NCBI RefSeq assembly: GCF_051466335.1
Contig: NZ_CP195793.1
Coordinates: 62,001 to 126,000 of the forward strand
DNA length: 64,000 nt
DNA from: Planctomicrobium sp051466335
GTDB lineage: Bacteria > Planctomycetota > Planctomycetia > Planctomycetales > Planctomycetaceae
Reading direction: 5' to 3'
Of this stretch, positions 34,254 through 44,542 are shown one piece after another. Numbering within the stretch: the first letter of the stretch is position 1; each line of letters opens with the position of its first letter. The translations under genes were made by a program, and so were the position numbers. Below the pieces are notes generated by a model that was not told the origin of the DNA, did no database searches, and saw only the letters and a program-made list of their open reading frames with translations.

Positions 34254-35879
34254 ATGTCGACTTCGATTACGGCCCCGGCATGTCCGGCGGCAGCTCCTCA
34301 GGATATTGAAACTGAGACTGTCACGACACCACGCCGATGCTGGTGGAAGAAAGCCCTGAACGCCGTTCCAAATCTTGTGGTATTTTCGCTCCTGGGCGGC
34401 GTGATGTATGTCGGCCATCATACCGGCTGGAAGCTGCCGAAGATGTCTGAACTGAGGGGAATAGCCGCTGTCACTGGCGACGACTGGTGTACGGAGCATC
34501 TTGTCCCTGAATCGAAATGTATCGAATGTCGCAGCGAGTTGCTGCCAAAGGGAAAGCCGATTGGTTTTTGCGTCGAACATGGGGTTGCCGAGTGTGTCAC
34601 ATGCCACCCGGAACTCGCCCAGGTCAAGGAGCAGGCCCAGCTTCCCAAATACGACACGATCCAGGCGATTTCCCTCGTCTCCCGCCCGGAAAACAATAGC
34701 CGGAACACCATGCACACGAGCCGTGTGCAGTTCTCCTCTACTGAAAGCATCACCAAAGCTGGAATTGATGTCGATGTGGTTCAAGAGCGTCCTGTACTTG
34801 AGGCGATCGCCGCCAACGGCGAGTTGATATTTGACCCGACTCGCGTCGGGCATCTGTCAGCACGGGTTCCGGGAACGGTTGCTGTTGTCTTCAAAACGGT
34901 TGGTGACGAAGTGAGTACAAACGAAATACTTGCGATCGTCGATGCGTCTTTGGTGGGACAAGCGAAGTCACAGCTTCTGCAAGCGGTCGTGCAACTTCAG
35001 TTGCGAAAGTCCACAGTCGAAAGGCTGCGACCGATTGCAAATAGTGGAGCAGTGCCTCAAAAGTCAGTGATTGAAGCGGAAGCCGCTTTGCAAGAGGCTG
35101 AAGTCGCATTGATTTCTGCCCATCAAGCCCTTGTAAACCTGGGCTTCGATGTCCCCGAAGGTCTTGAAGATCGCACGTCGCAAAAACTTGCCAATGAGTT
35201 GAGATTTCTCGATATCCCGACCTCCCTGATCGCAGCGCTGCCAGCCGGAACAAAAACAGCGAACCTGATTCCAGTACGTGCTCCTTATGACGGCGTACTC
35301 GTCGCTTCGCAAGTCGTGGCGGGTGAGGTGGTGGATGCGTCCAAGCCATTGTTCACAGTCAGTGACCCTACGCGGATGTGGCTCACACTTAGCGTTCGTC
35401 AGGAGGACGTTAAACAGGTACATCGCGGCTTGCCGGTGCGATTCCAGTCCGACAACGGCGATCAAAGGGTGACAGGGGAAGTTGCCTGGATCAGTCCCGC
35501 CATTGATGAACAGACCCGCACAATGCAGGTCCGAGTTGCCATTGCCAACGAAGATGGAATGCTTCGAGACAAAACCTTCGGCTCAGGCCAAATTGTCCTG
35601 CGAGAAGAGCCGAATGCTATCGTCGTTCCTCACAACGCCGTGCAATCAACTCCGGATGCTTCATTCGTCTTCGTGCGTGACAAGAATTACTTCGACGAAC
35701 ACTCGCCGAAATTCTTCCATGTCCGGCAGGTTCGTCTGGGAGCACGAAACGGTGAATACGTCGAACTCCTGGCGGGCGTTCTTCCGGGAGAGGTCATCGC
35801 CTCCCAAGGGAGCAATGTTCTGCTCGCTCAACTCCTTCGCAGCAGCCTCGGTGCGGGTTGCGGCTGCCACGAAAACTAA
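34254..35879 (+). CDS. czcB: CzcB-type RND periplasmic adaptor (541 aa)
   Basis: Membrane-fusion protein linking the RND pump to an outer-membrane channel. N-terminal membrane anchor (VPNLVVFSLLGGVMYVG), then a ~50-residue Cys/His insert (DDWCTEHLVPESKCIEC, then GFCVEHGVAECVTCHPEL) seen again in the lipoprotein at 39059. The lipoyl/barrel-sandwich halves are VGHLSARVPGTVAVVF and NLIPVRAPYDGVLVAS, flanking an alpha hairpin (LLQAVVQLQLRKSTVERLR); the beta-barrel includes TRMWLTLSVRQEDVKQV. It ends in GCGCHEN, a further possible metal site. GGAGAGAG precedes ATG 34254. Complete. No TolC-like outer-membrane gene accompanies it in this window. Confidence 0.9.
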   Translation: MSTSITAPACPAAAPQDIETETVTTPRRCWWKKALNAVPNLVVFSLLGGVMYVGHHTGWKLPKMSELRGIAAVTGDDWCTEHLVPESKCIECRSELLPKGKPIGFCVEHGVAECVTCHPELAQVKEQAQLPKYDTIQAISLVSRPENNSRNTMHTSRVQFSSTESITKAGIDVDVVQERPVLEAIAANGELIFDPTRVGHLSARVPGTVAVVFKTVGDEVSTNEILAIVDASLVGQAKSQLLQAVVQLQLRKSTVERLRPIANSGAVPQKSVIEAEAALQEAEVALISAHQALVNLGFDVPEGLEDRTSQKLANELRFLDIPTSLIAALPAGTKTANLIPVRAPYDGVLVASQVVAGEVVDASKPLFTVSDPTRMWLTLSVRQEDVKQVHRGLPVRFQSDNGDQRVTGEVAWISPAIDEQTRTMQVRVAIANEDGMLRDKTFGSGQIVLREEPNAIVVPHNAVQSTPDASFVFVRDKNYFDEHSPKFFHVRQVRLGARNGEYVELLAGVLPGEVIASQGSNVLLAQLLRSSLGAGCGCHEN

Positions 35880-35900
35880 GCGAAGGAACATAGAGCCGAA

Positions 35901-38900
35901 ATGGACTTTCTCAATCGCATCATTGACTTTTGTCTACACAACCGGGTGCTCGTCATCCTGGGGGTGCTAGCTGCGGGCGTCGCAGGACTTTTCTCGCTCC
36001 AGCATCTCGATATTGACGCCTTTCCCGACACCACACCGGTGCAGGTGCAGATCAACACGACTGCTCCTGCCCTAAGTCCGGAGGAGGTTGAACGGCAGAT
36101 TACGTTCCCCATTGAGCAGGCAATCAGCGGCCTGCCGGGTCTGGAGCAATTGCGGTCGATTTCCAAGTTCGGCCTGTCGCAGGTCGTGGTCGTCTTCGAG
36201 GACGGTATCGACATCTACTTTGCCCGCCAACTCATCAACGAGCGGCTCGGCTCGGTTGAAATGCCACAAGGAATCGCTCGTCCGCAGATGGGGCCGGTGG
36301 CAACAGGCTTGGGCGAAGTGTTCCACTATGTCGTTACTGGGCAGGGAACAGACGTCACAGAACTGCGGACGATCCATGATTGGGTCATCAAGCCACCGAT
36401 GCGTACCGTGCCTGGCACAGCCGAAATCAATAGTTGGGGCGGTTACGTCAAGCAGTACCAGATTCGCCTCAGTCCCGACCGACTGATCAAGCATGGCCTG
36501 ACATTCGATCAGGTTGTTCAGGCCGTTCAGAAGAACAATTTCAACGTCGGCGGCGGTAACATCAGTCAGTCGAGCAGCATGCTACTCGTCCAAGGACTCG
36601 GACGCACAACGAGCATCGACCAGATCCAGCAGATCGTCATTGCTGCCAAAGACGGTGTGCCAATCCGGGTTTCCGATGTGGGCGATGTGATGATCGGCCA
36701 TGAGATTCGCCGAGGCGCCGTCACAGCCAATGGACAAGGAGAAGTCGTCCTCGGTCTGGGCTTCATGCTGATGGGTGAGAACAGCCACGAAGTCACCTGG
36801 GCCATGAAGGACAAGCTCAAATCCCTGGAAGCCAGTCTACCGGCCAATATCCAGGTGAAGCCGGTCTATGACCGCACACAACTTGTGGACTATGTGATCG
36901 ACACTGTACGAAAAAATCTGTTCGAAGGCGGGCTGCTGGTCATTGCCGTGTTGTTTGCCTTTCTAGGCAATGTGCGAGCAGCGATCATTGTCGCTCTCGC
37001 CATTCCATTATCGATGCTATTTGCATTCACGGGGATGTACCGTTTCGGCATTGCCGCCAGCCTGTTGAGCTTGGGAGCCATCGACTTCGGCATGATCGTC
37101 GATAGCTCGGTCGTTATGGTAGAAAATTGCGTGCGGCATCTTGCTCATGGTTCTAACAGCGGAAAAGACAGGCTGACAATTATTCGGGACGCTGCCGTTG
37201 AGGTACGTAAACCGACCATGTTCGGTGAGCTCATTATTATGATCGTTTACCTACCGATCCTGACACTGGAAGGGATCGAAGGCAAGATGTTCCGACCGAT
37301 GGCCCTGACCGTGATCTTCGCGCTGATGGGATCGATGATCCTATCGATCACGCTGATGCCAGTTCTCGCCAGTTATTTTCTTCCTAAGAAAATTGAGGAA
37401 CGGGAGCCGTTCCTGATGCGAATCGCCCACGCGATCCATTATCCGATCCTTCAATTCGCCATGCATCACCGTTTGGCCGTCTTAGGCTTTGCTACGAGCG
37501 TGATGATCGTGGCATTCGGAATGATTGCTCCGAATCTGGGGTCCGAGTTTGTGCCCAGACTCTCCGAAGGAGCTTTGGTGGTGGGTGTCATTCGCCTTGC
37601 CGGTACTGATCTCGACGAATCCATTCGAGCGAACACTTATATTGAAAAAGACATTCTTACTGCCTTTCCTGACGAAGTGGAAAACGTGTGGAGTCGAATC
37701 GGGACAGCAGAAATCGCCACAGACCCAATGGGAGTCGAACTCACGGATATCTTCATCACGCTGAAGCCCCGTTCGCAATGGAAGCGAGCCTCCACACAGG
37801 CAGAGTTGACAGAGCAGATTGATCGGCAATTACGGGAATCCAAGGGGGTAAAACTGGGATTTTCTCAGCCCATCGAGATGCGGATTAACGAAATGGTCTC
37901 AGGCGTGCGGGCGGATCTCGGTGTGAAACTGTTCGGAGACGACTTTGATGTGCTCGTCAGTAAAGGGCAGGAAATCGAACGAATTCTGAACTCAATCGAC
38001 GGGGCGGCCGATGTCGCCGTCGAACAAGTGACGGGCCAGCCGATGCTACAGATTAAGGTGAAGCAGGATCAGATCGCCCGTTACGGCGTTTCCGCACAGG
38101 AAGTTCTCGACCTCGTGGAATCGATCGGCAGCAAGCCGGTCGGAGAAATCATCGAAGGACAGCTTCGCTTTCCACTGATTGTCCGACTCCCGGAAGAATT
38201 CCGTGACAGCCCGCTGTCCATTGGCAACATGCTGATTTCGACACCAGTCGGAGAACGAATTCCGCTATCTCGGCTGGCTTCAGTGGAGATCGTCGAAGGA
38301 CCGTCGACGATCACACGGGAATGGGGCCAGCGGCGGATCACGATCACGGCCAACGTGCGCGGGCGCGACCTAGGCAGTTTCGTGGCCGAGGCTCAACAGA
38401 AAATTTCCGAACAAGTCGCACTCCCCTCTGCTCGCTACCGGTTCGAGTATGGTGGGCAGTTCGAGAATCTTCAACGGGCGCAGGCCCGTCTGTTGATTGT
38501 CGTACCGCTAGCACTAGGGCTGGTCTTTGTTCTGCTTTACATGACCTATCACAACATCGTGGACAGTTTGCGAGTCTTTACAGGCATTCCGTTCGCATGG
38601 GTTGGTGGCATCTTTGCCCTCTGGCTCAGGGACATGCCATTCTCTGTGTCGGCGGCGATCGGTTTCATTGCCATGTCGGGACTGGCAGTGCTAGATGACA
38701 TGATCCTCGTGTCCTACATCCGCCAACTTCGACAAAAGGGCCAATCTTTAGACGACGCTGTGACGAACGCCGCGATCACTCGGTTGCGGCCGGTGTTAAT
38801 GACTTCACTGGTCGCCGCTCTCGGGTTCCTGCCGATGGCAATGAGCACAGGTGTTGGGGCCGAAGTGCAGCGGCCGCTGGCCACTGTGGTGATTGGCGGT

Positions 38901-39062
38901 GTGATCGGATCAACATTTTTGACTCTGTTGGTCTTACGTGTGTTGTACATGGTATTCGCCGCCACTTTCGAACGAGACAAATCTCACGCGAGGCGAGTGG
39001 AAGAGCCAGAGTTGGTGTCTTCGCCTCAAGCCCCCCTTTCCTTTTGGAGAAACGACGAATGA
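35901..39062 (+). CDS. czcA: CzcA-type heavy-metal RND efflux pump (1053 aa)
   Basis: Proton-driven inner-membrane pump exporting divalent metal ions. Twelve-span RND layout of normal length. The fourth span carries AIDFGMIVDSSVVMVENCVR: Asp of DFG, the later Asp and the Glu are the charged triad typical of Zn/Co/Cd-type HME-RND proteins and not of Cu/Ag CusA. Other family stretches are IDAFPDTTPVQVQINT and APNLGSEFVPRLSEGALV. It begins 21 nt after czcB and its stop overlaps the lipoprotein start (ATGA), so it is in one operon. Substrate class inferred from the triad and the neighbouring Zn/Cd ATPase. Confidence 0.93.
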   Translation: MDFLNRIIDFCLHNRVLVILGVLAAGVAGLFSLQHLDIDAFPDTTPVQVQINTTAPALSPEEVERQITFPIEQAISGLPGLEQLRSISKFGLSQVVVVFEDGIDIYFARQLINERLGSVEMPQGIARPQMGPVATGLGEVFHYVVTGQGTDVTELRTIHDWVIKPPMRTVPGTAEINSWGGYVKQYQIRLSPDRLIKHGLTFDQVVQAVQKNNFNVGGGNISQSSSMLLVQGLGRTTSIDQIQQIVIAAKDGVPIRVSDVGDVMIGHEIRRGAVTANGQGEVVLGLGFMLMGENSHEVTWAMKDKLKSLEASLPANIQVKPVYDRTQLVDYVIDTVRKNLFEGGLLVIAVLFAFLGNVRAAIIVALAIPLSMLFAFTGMYRFGIAASLLSLGAIDFGMIVDSSVVMVENCVRHLAHGSNSGKDRLTIIRDAAVEVRKPTMFGELIIMIVYLPILTLEGIEGKMFRPMALTVIFALMGSMILSITLMPVLASYFLPKKIEEREPFLMRIAHAIHYPILQFAMHHRLAVLGFATSVMIVAFGMIAPNLGSEFVPRLSEGALVVGVIRLAGTDLDESIRANTYIEKDILTAFPDEVENVWSRIGTAEIATDPMGVELTDIFITLKPRSQWKRASTQAELTEQIDRQLRESKGVKLGFSQPIEMRINEMVSGVRADLGVKLFGDDFDVLVSKGQEIERILNSIDGAADVAVEQVTGQPMLQIKVKQDQIARYGVSAQEVLDLVESIGSKPVGEIIEGQLRFPLIVRLPEEFRDSPLSIGNMLISTPVGERIPLSRLASVEIVEGPSTITREWGQRRITITANVRGRDLGSFVAEAQQKISEQVALPSARYRFEYGGQFENLQRAQARLLIVVPLALGLVFVLLYMTYHNIVDSLRVFTGIPFAWVGGIFALWLRDMPFSVSAAIGFIAMSGLAVLDDMILVSYIRQLRQKGQSLDDAVTNAAITRLRPVLMTSLVAALGFLPMAMSTGVGAEVQRPLATVVIGGVIGSTFLTLLVLRVLYMVFAATFERDKSHARRVEEPELVSSPQAPLSFWRNDE

Positions 39063-39427
39063 AAGCAACAATCCTGACGACCTCCTTGCTGACTCTGACA
39101 GCGATCTTCGCTGTCGGGTGCGGCCAGTCAGCGACACCTCAGTTACAGACGGAGAAACACGCTGATGCCCACGATCACACTGCCTCAACCGAGACAGGCA
39201 GCCACGACCACTCGGGATGGTGGTGCAATGAGCATGGCATCCCCGAGGAAGTGTGCTCGATGTGTAGCACGAAGGCCGCAGCTGACTTCCAGAAGAAGGG
39301 AGACTGGTGCAAAGAGCACGATCGAGCCGATTCGCAGTGCTTTAAGTGCCACCCGGAACTCGAAGCCAAGTTCGCTGCACAGTACGAGGCCAAGTTCGGC
39401 AAGCAGCCGCCGACGCCTGAAGGTTGA
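39059..39427 (+). CDS. Metal-binding lipoprotein (122 aa)
   Basis: Lipobox AIFAVGC within the first 25 residues marks it as a lipoprotein. A His/Asp-rich linker (KHADAHDHTASTETGSHDH) is followed by two W-C-x-E-H...C-x-x-C units: GWWCNEHGIPEEVCSMC and DWCKEHDRADSQCFKCHPEL. The same unit occurs in the CzcB N-terminal insert. Probably a periplasm-facing metal-binding factor handing ions to the pump. ATG overlaps the czcA stop by 4 nt. Confidence 0.85.
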   Translation: MKATILTTSLLTLTAIFAVGCGQSATPQLQTEKHADAHDHTASTETGSHDHSGWWCNEHGIPEEVCSMCSTKAAADFQKKGDWCKEHDRADSQCFKCHPELEAKFAAQYEAKFGKQPPTPEG

Positions 39428-39495
39428 TCAACAGTCAATCAGCGGGTGCTGGGATTGACCCACACCCGCATCTCTGATCGAGAGGAGCATTCTGA

Positions 39496-41643
39496 GTGAC
39501 AAGCCCTCATACCATTCAATTCCGTATTACAGGCATGGACTGTATGGAAGAGGTTGCCGTTTTGCGGCACGCCGTGGGTTCGGTGGTGGGTGGTGATGAC
39601 CGCCTGTCCTTCGACATTCTCAACGGCTGCATGACAGTTCACTCCAACGGTAAGACCGTCACTTCGTCCGCCGTTATGGAAGCGGTCGCCAAAACTGGAA
39701 TGCGGGCTGAACCGTGGACGGAAGACAAGGACCATGCGAATGCAGCAGGCTCATCTGCCTGGAGCCGAAGTCTCGTCTGGACGAGTCTGAGTGGAAGCTT
39801 TCTCGCAGTTGCCTTGCTGCTGCGGGCCGCACTAGCGTGGCAGTGGCTGTCGGGCTTCCTCGTTGAAGCTGTGGAACGGTCCTTACTTGCAGCAGCCATC
39901 CTTTGTGGCTTACGACTCGTCGTCCCGAAAGCAATCCGAGCGGCCAGGCGATTACGGCCCGACATGAACCTGCTCATGTCGATCGCAGTCATTGGGGCGA
40001 TTGTTATCGGAGAGTATCTGGAAGCCGCCTCAGTGGCATTCCTTTTCGCCTTGGCCGAAGCTCTGGAAGCCTGGAGCATCCGCCGTGCTCACAAGGCGAT
40101 TTCCGCATTGATGGACCTTTCCCCTCCGACGGCTCGGTTTATCAAGTCGGATGGCGGTGAGGAAATTCGCTCGATCGAGGACGTGCCTGTTCGATCCCGA
40201 ATCATCGTGAAGCCTGGAGAGCGGATTCCGCTCGATGGGAAGGTGGTTGCCGGAATCAGTCACGTCAATCAGGCTCCGATTACCGGCGAAAGCATTCCGG
40301 TCGGAAAACAGATCGGTGATGCGGTATTCGCTGGCACGGTCAATTGCAACGGAGCACTGGAGATCGAAACGACCAAGGCGGCGGATGATACCACCGTGGC
40401 CCATATCGTCCGCATGGTCGAGGAAGCCCAGACGCGGCGGTCGCCGAGCGAACAGTGGGTCGAGAAATTCGCTCGCTACTACACGCCAACCGTGATGGCG
40501 ATTGCTCTGTTGATCTTCCTTGTGCCACCTCTCCGTGCGGGGCAGGCATGGGAGGATTGGTTTTATCGCAGCCTTGTGTTGCTGGTCATCGCCTGCCCCT
40601 GTGCGTTGGTAATCTCGACACCTGTGAGCATTGTCGCCGCTTTGACTGCTGCGGCCCGGCAGGGTGTCCTGATCAAGGGTGGCGTCTTCATCGAAGCTCC
40701 CGCACGGCTCCGCGCCGTCGCCCTCGACAAGACGGGAACGTTGACGGAAGGTCGCCCCAGTGTTCGAGCAATTATCCCTCTAAATGGACACTCGGAATTA
40801 GAACTTCTGGAACGGGTTGCTGCGCTGGAAGCTCGGAGTGAACACCCCTTGGCCGTGGCGATCCTTGAATACGCCCGCTCTGCTGGTGTCCATGTTCGAC
40901 CTGCTGAGGATTATCAGGAAATCCCCGGAAAAGGCGCGTCAGGCCTCTGGGATGACGAGGCTTACTGGCTCGGCTCCGCCCGCCTCTTGCACGAGCGAGG
41001 GCAACAGACGCCTGAAATCCAGCACCACATTAGCAATCTCGCCGACCAGGGGCAGACCGTCGTCATAGTCGGAAACGAGCGACACGTCTGCGGCTTACTG
41101 GCGCTCTCAGACACAGTGCGACCGACTGCCAAGGCCGCTCTGGACGGACTGAGAGCCGCAGGCATTCAGCATCTCGTCATGCTGACCGGTGACATGGCGA
41201 CAACGGCTGAATCGATTGGACGCGAGATAGGAGTCGATGAGATTCGGGCCGAGCTTCTCCCTGCCGAGAAAGTGCAAGCCGTTGAGAGACTCGTTCAAGA
41301 ATACATGCACGTGGCGATGGTGGGTGACGGAGTCAATGATGCACCGGCCTTGGCCACCGCCAGCCTGGGCTTGGCAATGGGCGTGGCCGGAAGTGATGCG
41401 GCCATCGAGACGGCGGACATCGCACTTATGTCAAACGATCTTACGAAGCTCCCTTGGGTGGTGAGACTGTCGCGACGAACCTTGCGAATCATTCAGCAAA
41501 ATATCTGGTTTTCTCTTCTGGTCAAAGCGGCATTCGTCGCACTGACGTTCGTGGGGTACTCGACGCTTTGGGGAGCCATCGTTGCGGATACGGGAGCCTC
41601 GTTGCTCGTGACCTTCAATGGGTTGCGATTACTCCGAGACTGA
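39496..41643 (+). CDS. zntA: Zn/Cd/Pb P1B-type ATPase (715 aa)
   Basis: Pumps divalent soft metals from the cytoplasm. GTG start at 39496 with AGAGGAG before it. The HMA-like head has GMDCMEE (one Cys instead of CxxC). Then actuator APITGESIPVG, the CPC motif LVIACPCALVIST, phosphorylation site LDKTGTLTEGRP, MVGDGVNDAPALATA, and in the last span DTGASLLVTFN. CPC, the Lys in LLVKAAF and DxG(x7)N are the P1B-2 (Zn/Cd/Pb) signature. It lies 68 nt after the lipoprotein gene and complements the CzcAB pump. The family assignment is firm; the symbol denotes the subfamily. Confidence 0.92.
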   Translation: MTSPHTIQFRITGMDCMEEVAVLRHAVGSVVGGDDRLSFDILNGCMTVHSNGKTVTSSAVMEAVAKTGMRAEPWTEDKDHANAAGSSAWSRSLVWTSLSGSFLAVALLLRAALAWQWLSGFLVEAVERSLLAAAILCGLRLVVPKAIRAARRLRPDMNLLMSIAVIGAIVIGEYLEAASVAFLFALAEALEAWSIRRAHKAISALMDLSPPTARFIKSDGGEEIRSIEDVPVRSRIIVKPGERIPLDGKVVAGISHVNQAPITGESIPVGKQIGDAVFAGTVNCNGALEIETTKAADDTTVAHIVRMVEEAQTRRSPSEQWVEKFARYYTPTVMAIALLIFLVPPLRAGQAWEDWFYRSLVLLVIACPCALVISTPVSIVAALTAAARQGVLIKGGVFIEAPARLRAVALDKTGTLTEGRPSVRAIIPLNGHSELELLERVAALEARSEHPLAVAILEYARSAGVHVRPAEDYQEIPGKGASGLWDDEAYWLGSARLLHERGQQTPEIQHHISNLADQGQTVVIVGNERHVCGLLALSDTVRPTAKAALDGLRAAGIQHLVMLTGDMATTAESIGREIGVDEIRAELLPAEKVQAVERLVQEYMHVAMVGDGVNDAPALATASLGLAMGVAGSDAAIETADIALMSNDLTKLPWVVRLSRRTLRIIQQNIWFSLLVKAAFVALTFVGYSTLWGAIVADTGASLLVTFNGLRLLRD

Positions 41644-41974
41644 TAAAACGAACCACATTCTTCGCCGGATGAGGCCTTCATGCATGGATCGACATCTAAT
41701 TGGCCTCAGACCGTTCTAGTTCGACTGATCACAGGTTCCTCGGGTTGATGGTGAGCAGACACAGGCGTGGAGAGAAGATTACAATCATCATCGGCCTCAC
41801 AGCTCGCTGGGCTACGTGACCCCGACGGAGTTCTCGGCCCGCTGTGCTGCTTGCGTTCGGGCTACGTCCTCACTTCAGCGGCACAGCGAAGTTACCCAAC
41901 CAAAACTCTCATGCCCCTTGGTACAGAATTTGGGAAGAGGTCACTTCAATGCAATCGACATGAAAACTCGTTTT
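41644..41974. other. Intergenic region with transposase relic
   Basis: 331 nt between convergent genes. The middle codes for the tail of an IS3-type transposase; see next entry. Nothing else seen. Confidence 0.6.
41762..41890 (+). pseudogene. IS3-family transposase C-terminal relic
   Basis: An open frame reads QAWREDYNHHRPHSSLGYV then TPTEFSARCAACVRATSSL. The DYNxxRPHSSLGYxTPxEF stretch is the end of IS3-family OrfB integrase domains, after the catalytic Glu. The rest of the transposase is gone. It marks an insertion at the junction between the metal locus and the defence island. Confidence 0.8.
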
Positions 41975-44542
41975 TTAATTTCGGGTTCCAGTGAGTTTTC
42001 GAATCTCCTCCTTGCACACTTCCGGGATCTGTAAAACTTTCAACGGCAAATGTTTGAGTTTCGTCCAGCACTCTTGGCGTGAAATATCCTGTTGCGATTT
42101 GATTGCTGGTCGTATCAAAATTGCAGTCGATCGAGAAACACCTATTGACATTAGCTGTAAGAGCACGCGATCCCTTGCTCCGAATTCAACGAACAGATCC
42201 CATGGTGAAAGTGCCTCTGCTTGTTCCGTCTTCTTCTGACTTAAGAGAAATTCCCTCAAGACGTCAAGATAGGCTTTCAAGTAACGGACATATGTGAAGT
42301 GAAGAGCTTTCTCAATGTCATCCAAGAGTTCCCTGATGTGCTTGTTTACTTTCTTTCTGTCGGATGTATCTACGTTGAAATAAGCCAGACGGTTATCAAT
42401 CAACTCTCTCAAGCTTTTCCCCATGACCCAGTGATATGCAAGGGTTGCAAAATACTTCCAACTATTTTTTCCCGATCTAATAAAAACTTCCTCAATGATC
42501 TGAAATACGGTTCTGAAATTGTCGATTGCCTTCGGCCGAAAAGGATCGACTGGTATCATTTTCGAGGTAACGCCTGTAGAGAATCGATCCCACAGATCAT
42601 TCAGAAGCGTGGGAGCGATTACTGCGTTGAGTGAACACACCTCCTCAGGAACCTTCAGCTTTTTTCTCAGTTCACTCAAAAGGTTGTCTATGGGGACCAA
42701 GTTCTCTTTGAGGTTCTCGGGAACTCGACTGGAGGAAGACAAATTCCCATCGTGAAGAGTGAACTCTGCGAATGTTTTTCCAATGAACTGCTCGACCCGG
42801 TTTCGATTCTTGACCATGGACACTGGGGCCTTTTCCTCAAGCACCGCGACTGCTGCCTCCCTGATCTCGTCGTCCTCAAGAGATGCCTGGAACGCCGACT
42901 TAATCTCTGAAAGGCGTTCTCCTTCCAGTGGCTTCGTCTCCCAGCGGGAAGGGGCAATACACCACACTATCCCTCGAAAATTCTCCCGCAGTCGCCCTGC
43001 CCTTCCTACGAGATTCCAAAAATCCGGAGTTTCCATTGGCGTCTTGTTCCCCTTCTTCGGGTTCAATACCACGATATGACGGGCGGGTAGATTTACGCCT
43101 TGCAGCAGGGTACTTGTTGAAACGACGTAATTCAGCTTTCTGTTTCGGAGGAGCTCCTCAACTTGATTTCTGATTACATGAGGCATGCGGCCATAGTGAA
43201 ATGCAACTCCTTTAACAAGCACATCTGCCAATGAATACTTGGGATGCACATGTGCCTTGACAAAATTTATGAGTTCTACAACTTCGGTATCAACTGGATT
43301 GTCGGTGATGCTCGCCGCGACCTTGTCAGCGATTTCCATCGCATCATGAGGCCGGTTTGCGTAAATGATGACTGACTCTCCATCCGAACGCACTTGCATT
43401 GCGGTTCCGGCAAGGGGGTCATATGTGCCTCTCAACTTGAACGAGAGTTTGGCTTCGCCTACTTCTTCAACTCCCCTTGGAGAGATGACCGATACCTTAG
43501 CTGCTTTGGGTTCCCCTGAAACAGGCTCAATGTTGACTAACACCTGAGAAACCGGGGCAAAAGTTTCTCTGAAAAACTCTCCCTGCTCTCTGATCTCGAA
43601 CTCTTCGAACAGATATCCCGGATTCTTCGTCAGGGGGCTAGCGAAGCAGATATGGACTTTCGGGAATCTTTGAATCACTTGCCGCACCGCTGAATCAAGA
43701 ATTAGCCCTCTCTCCGAGTCGCTGATTTCTTGAGCTTCATCCACATAGATTTTTGCGATGTCCAATTTGAGTTGGCGGATTCCTAAAAGACTGATCAACC
43801 TTTCCTGCGTGAGGACGTAGACGACTCCAGGCTTGGCCTCCTCCTCCGAGAACTCAATCGGAGCTGCGGATACGATGACTTCAGGTAGCTTCGCTTTACG
43901 GAACAATTGCAGAAGATCGCCGGTGACCTGTTGGATCAGAGCTCTCGTTGGGACCACGTAGACAACAACTTGGCCTGAGGACGACGAAACTGTTGCTACG
44001 ATGTCGTGGGCAAGGATGAACGACTTTCCAGCCGATGTTGGAGCTGAAACGCTCACGGCCTTAGATCGATTCAAAGCCTCGTTCAGCCGATGTTGAAAGT
44101 CTGTCAACAACCGTGTTCCCAGATGCGGATACTCGATCGAGTTTTCAGCCTCTCTTACCAATGCTTCAAGCCGGAGAGCCGGTGACCTGAGAATTGACTG
44201 GTCCCAATTTGTTGCAAATTTTTCACGAAGTAGATCTCGTCCAGGAAAATTTCCGAGCCTGCATAGGATGTATTCTGCCGCTCCAGCCACAGTTGGGATG
44301 CTCTGGCCAAATGCTTCCAATAATCTCGTAGAAACATCATAGGCCCACACACGAGGATCTTCGAGATAACTTTCATCATCACTGGGGACCTCAAACGTTA
44401 GAATTGAGGCCGTCTGCAAAAGAAAGCGAATCTCGTCCAAACTTAAGGTTTCTGCTTCAGACATTCCCATTCGGGAACGCAGTTCTGATTTGACGAGTCG
44501 ACTGTAGCAGTCGAGAAATCTGTCACGAGTATTATTGTCCAA
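41975..44542 (-). CDS. hamB: HamB helicase of a Hachiman defence system (855 aa)
   Basis: SF2 helicase. Motif I SAPTSAGKSFILAHD (~residue 165), motif Ia VVPTRALIQQV, motif II KIYVDEAQEIS (DEAQ), motif III ICFASPLT, motif V STSTLLQGVNLPARHIVV and motif VI NLVGRAGRLREN. A long helical C-terminal region follows. It overlaps the end of a DUF1837 gene by 11 nt, the two-gene make-up of Hachiman (HamA nuclease plus HamB helicase), in which HamB guards DNA and releases HamA on damage or phage replication, as reported for studied systems. Complete in length. Confidence 0.9.
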   Translation of the reverse strand: MDNNTRDRFLDCYSRLVKSELRSRMGMSEAETLSLDEIRFLLQTASILTFEVPSDDESYLEDPRVWAYDVSTRLLEAFGQSIPTVAGAAEYILCRLGNFPGRDLLREKFATNWDQSILRSPALRLEALVREAENSIEYPHLGTRLLTDFQHRLNEALNRSKAVSVSAPTSAGKSFILAHDIVATVSSSSGQVVVYVVPTRALIQQVTGDLLQLFRKAKLPEVIVSAAPIEFSEEEAKPGVVYVLTQERLISLLGIRQLKLDIAKIYVDEAQEISDSERGLILDSAVRQVIQRFPKVHICFASPLTKNPGYLFEEFEIREQGEFFRETFAPVSQVLVNIEPVSGEPKAAKVSVISPRGVEEVGEAKLSFKLRGTYDPLAGTAMQVRSDGESVIIYANRPHDAMEIADKVAASITDNPVDTEVVELINFVKAHVHPKYSLADVLVKGVAFHYGRMPHVIRNQVEELLRNRKLNYVVSTSTLLQGVNLPARHIVVLNPKKGNKTPMETPDFWNLVGRAGRLRENFRGIVWCIAPSRWETKPLEGERLSEIKSAFQASLEDDEIREAAVAVLEEKAPVSMVKNRNRVEQFIGKTFAEFTLHDGNLSSSSRVPENLKENLVPIDNLLSELRKKLKVPEEVCSLNAVIAPTLLNDLWDRFSTGVTSKMIPVDPFRPKAIDNFRTVFQIIEEVFIRSGKNSWKYFATLAYHWVMGKSLRELIDNRLAYFNVDTSDRKKVNKHIRELLDDIEKALHFTYVRYLKAYLDVLREFLLSQKKTEQAEALSPWDLFVEFGARDRVLLQLMSIGVSRSTAILIRPAIKSQQDISRQECWTKLKHLPLKVLQIPEVCKEEIRKLTGTRN

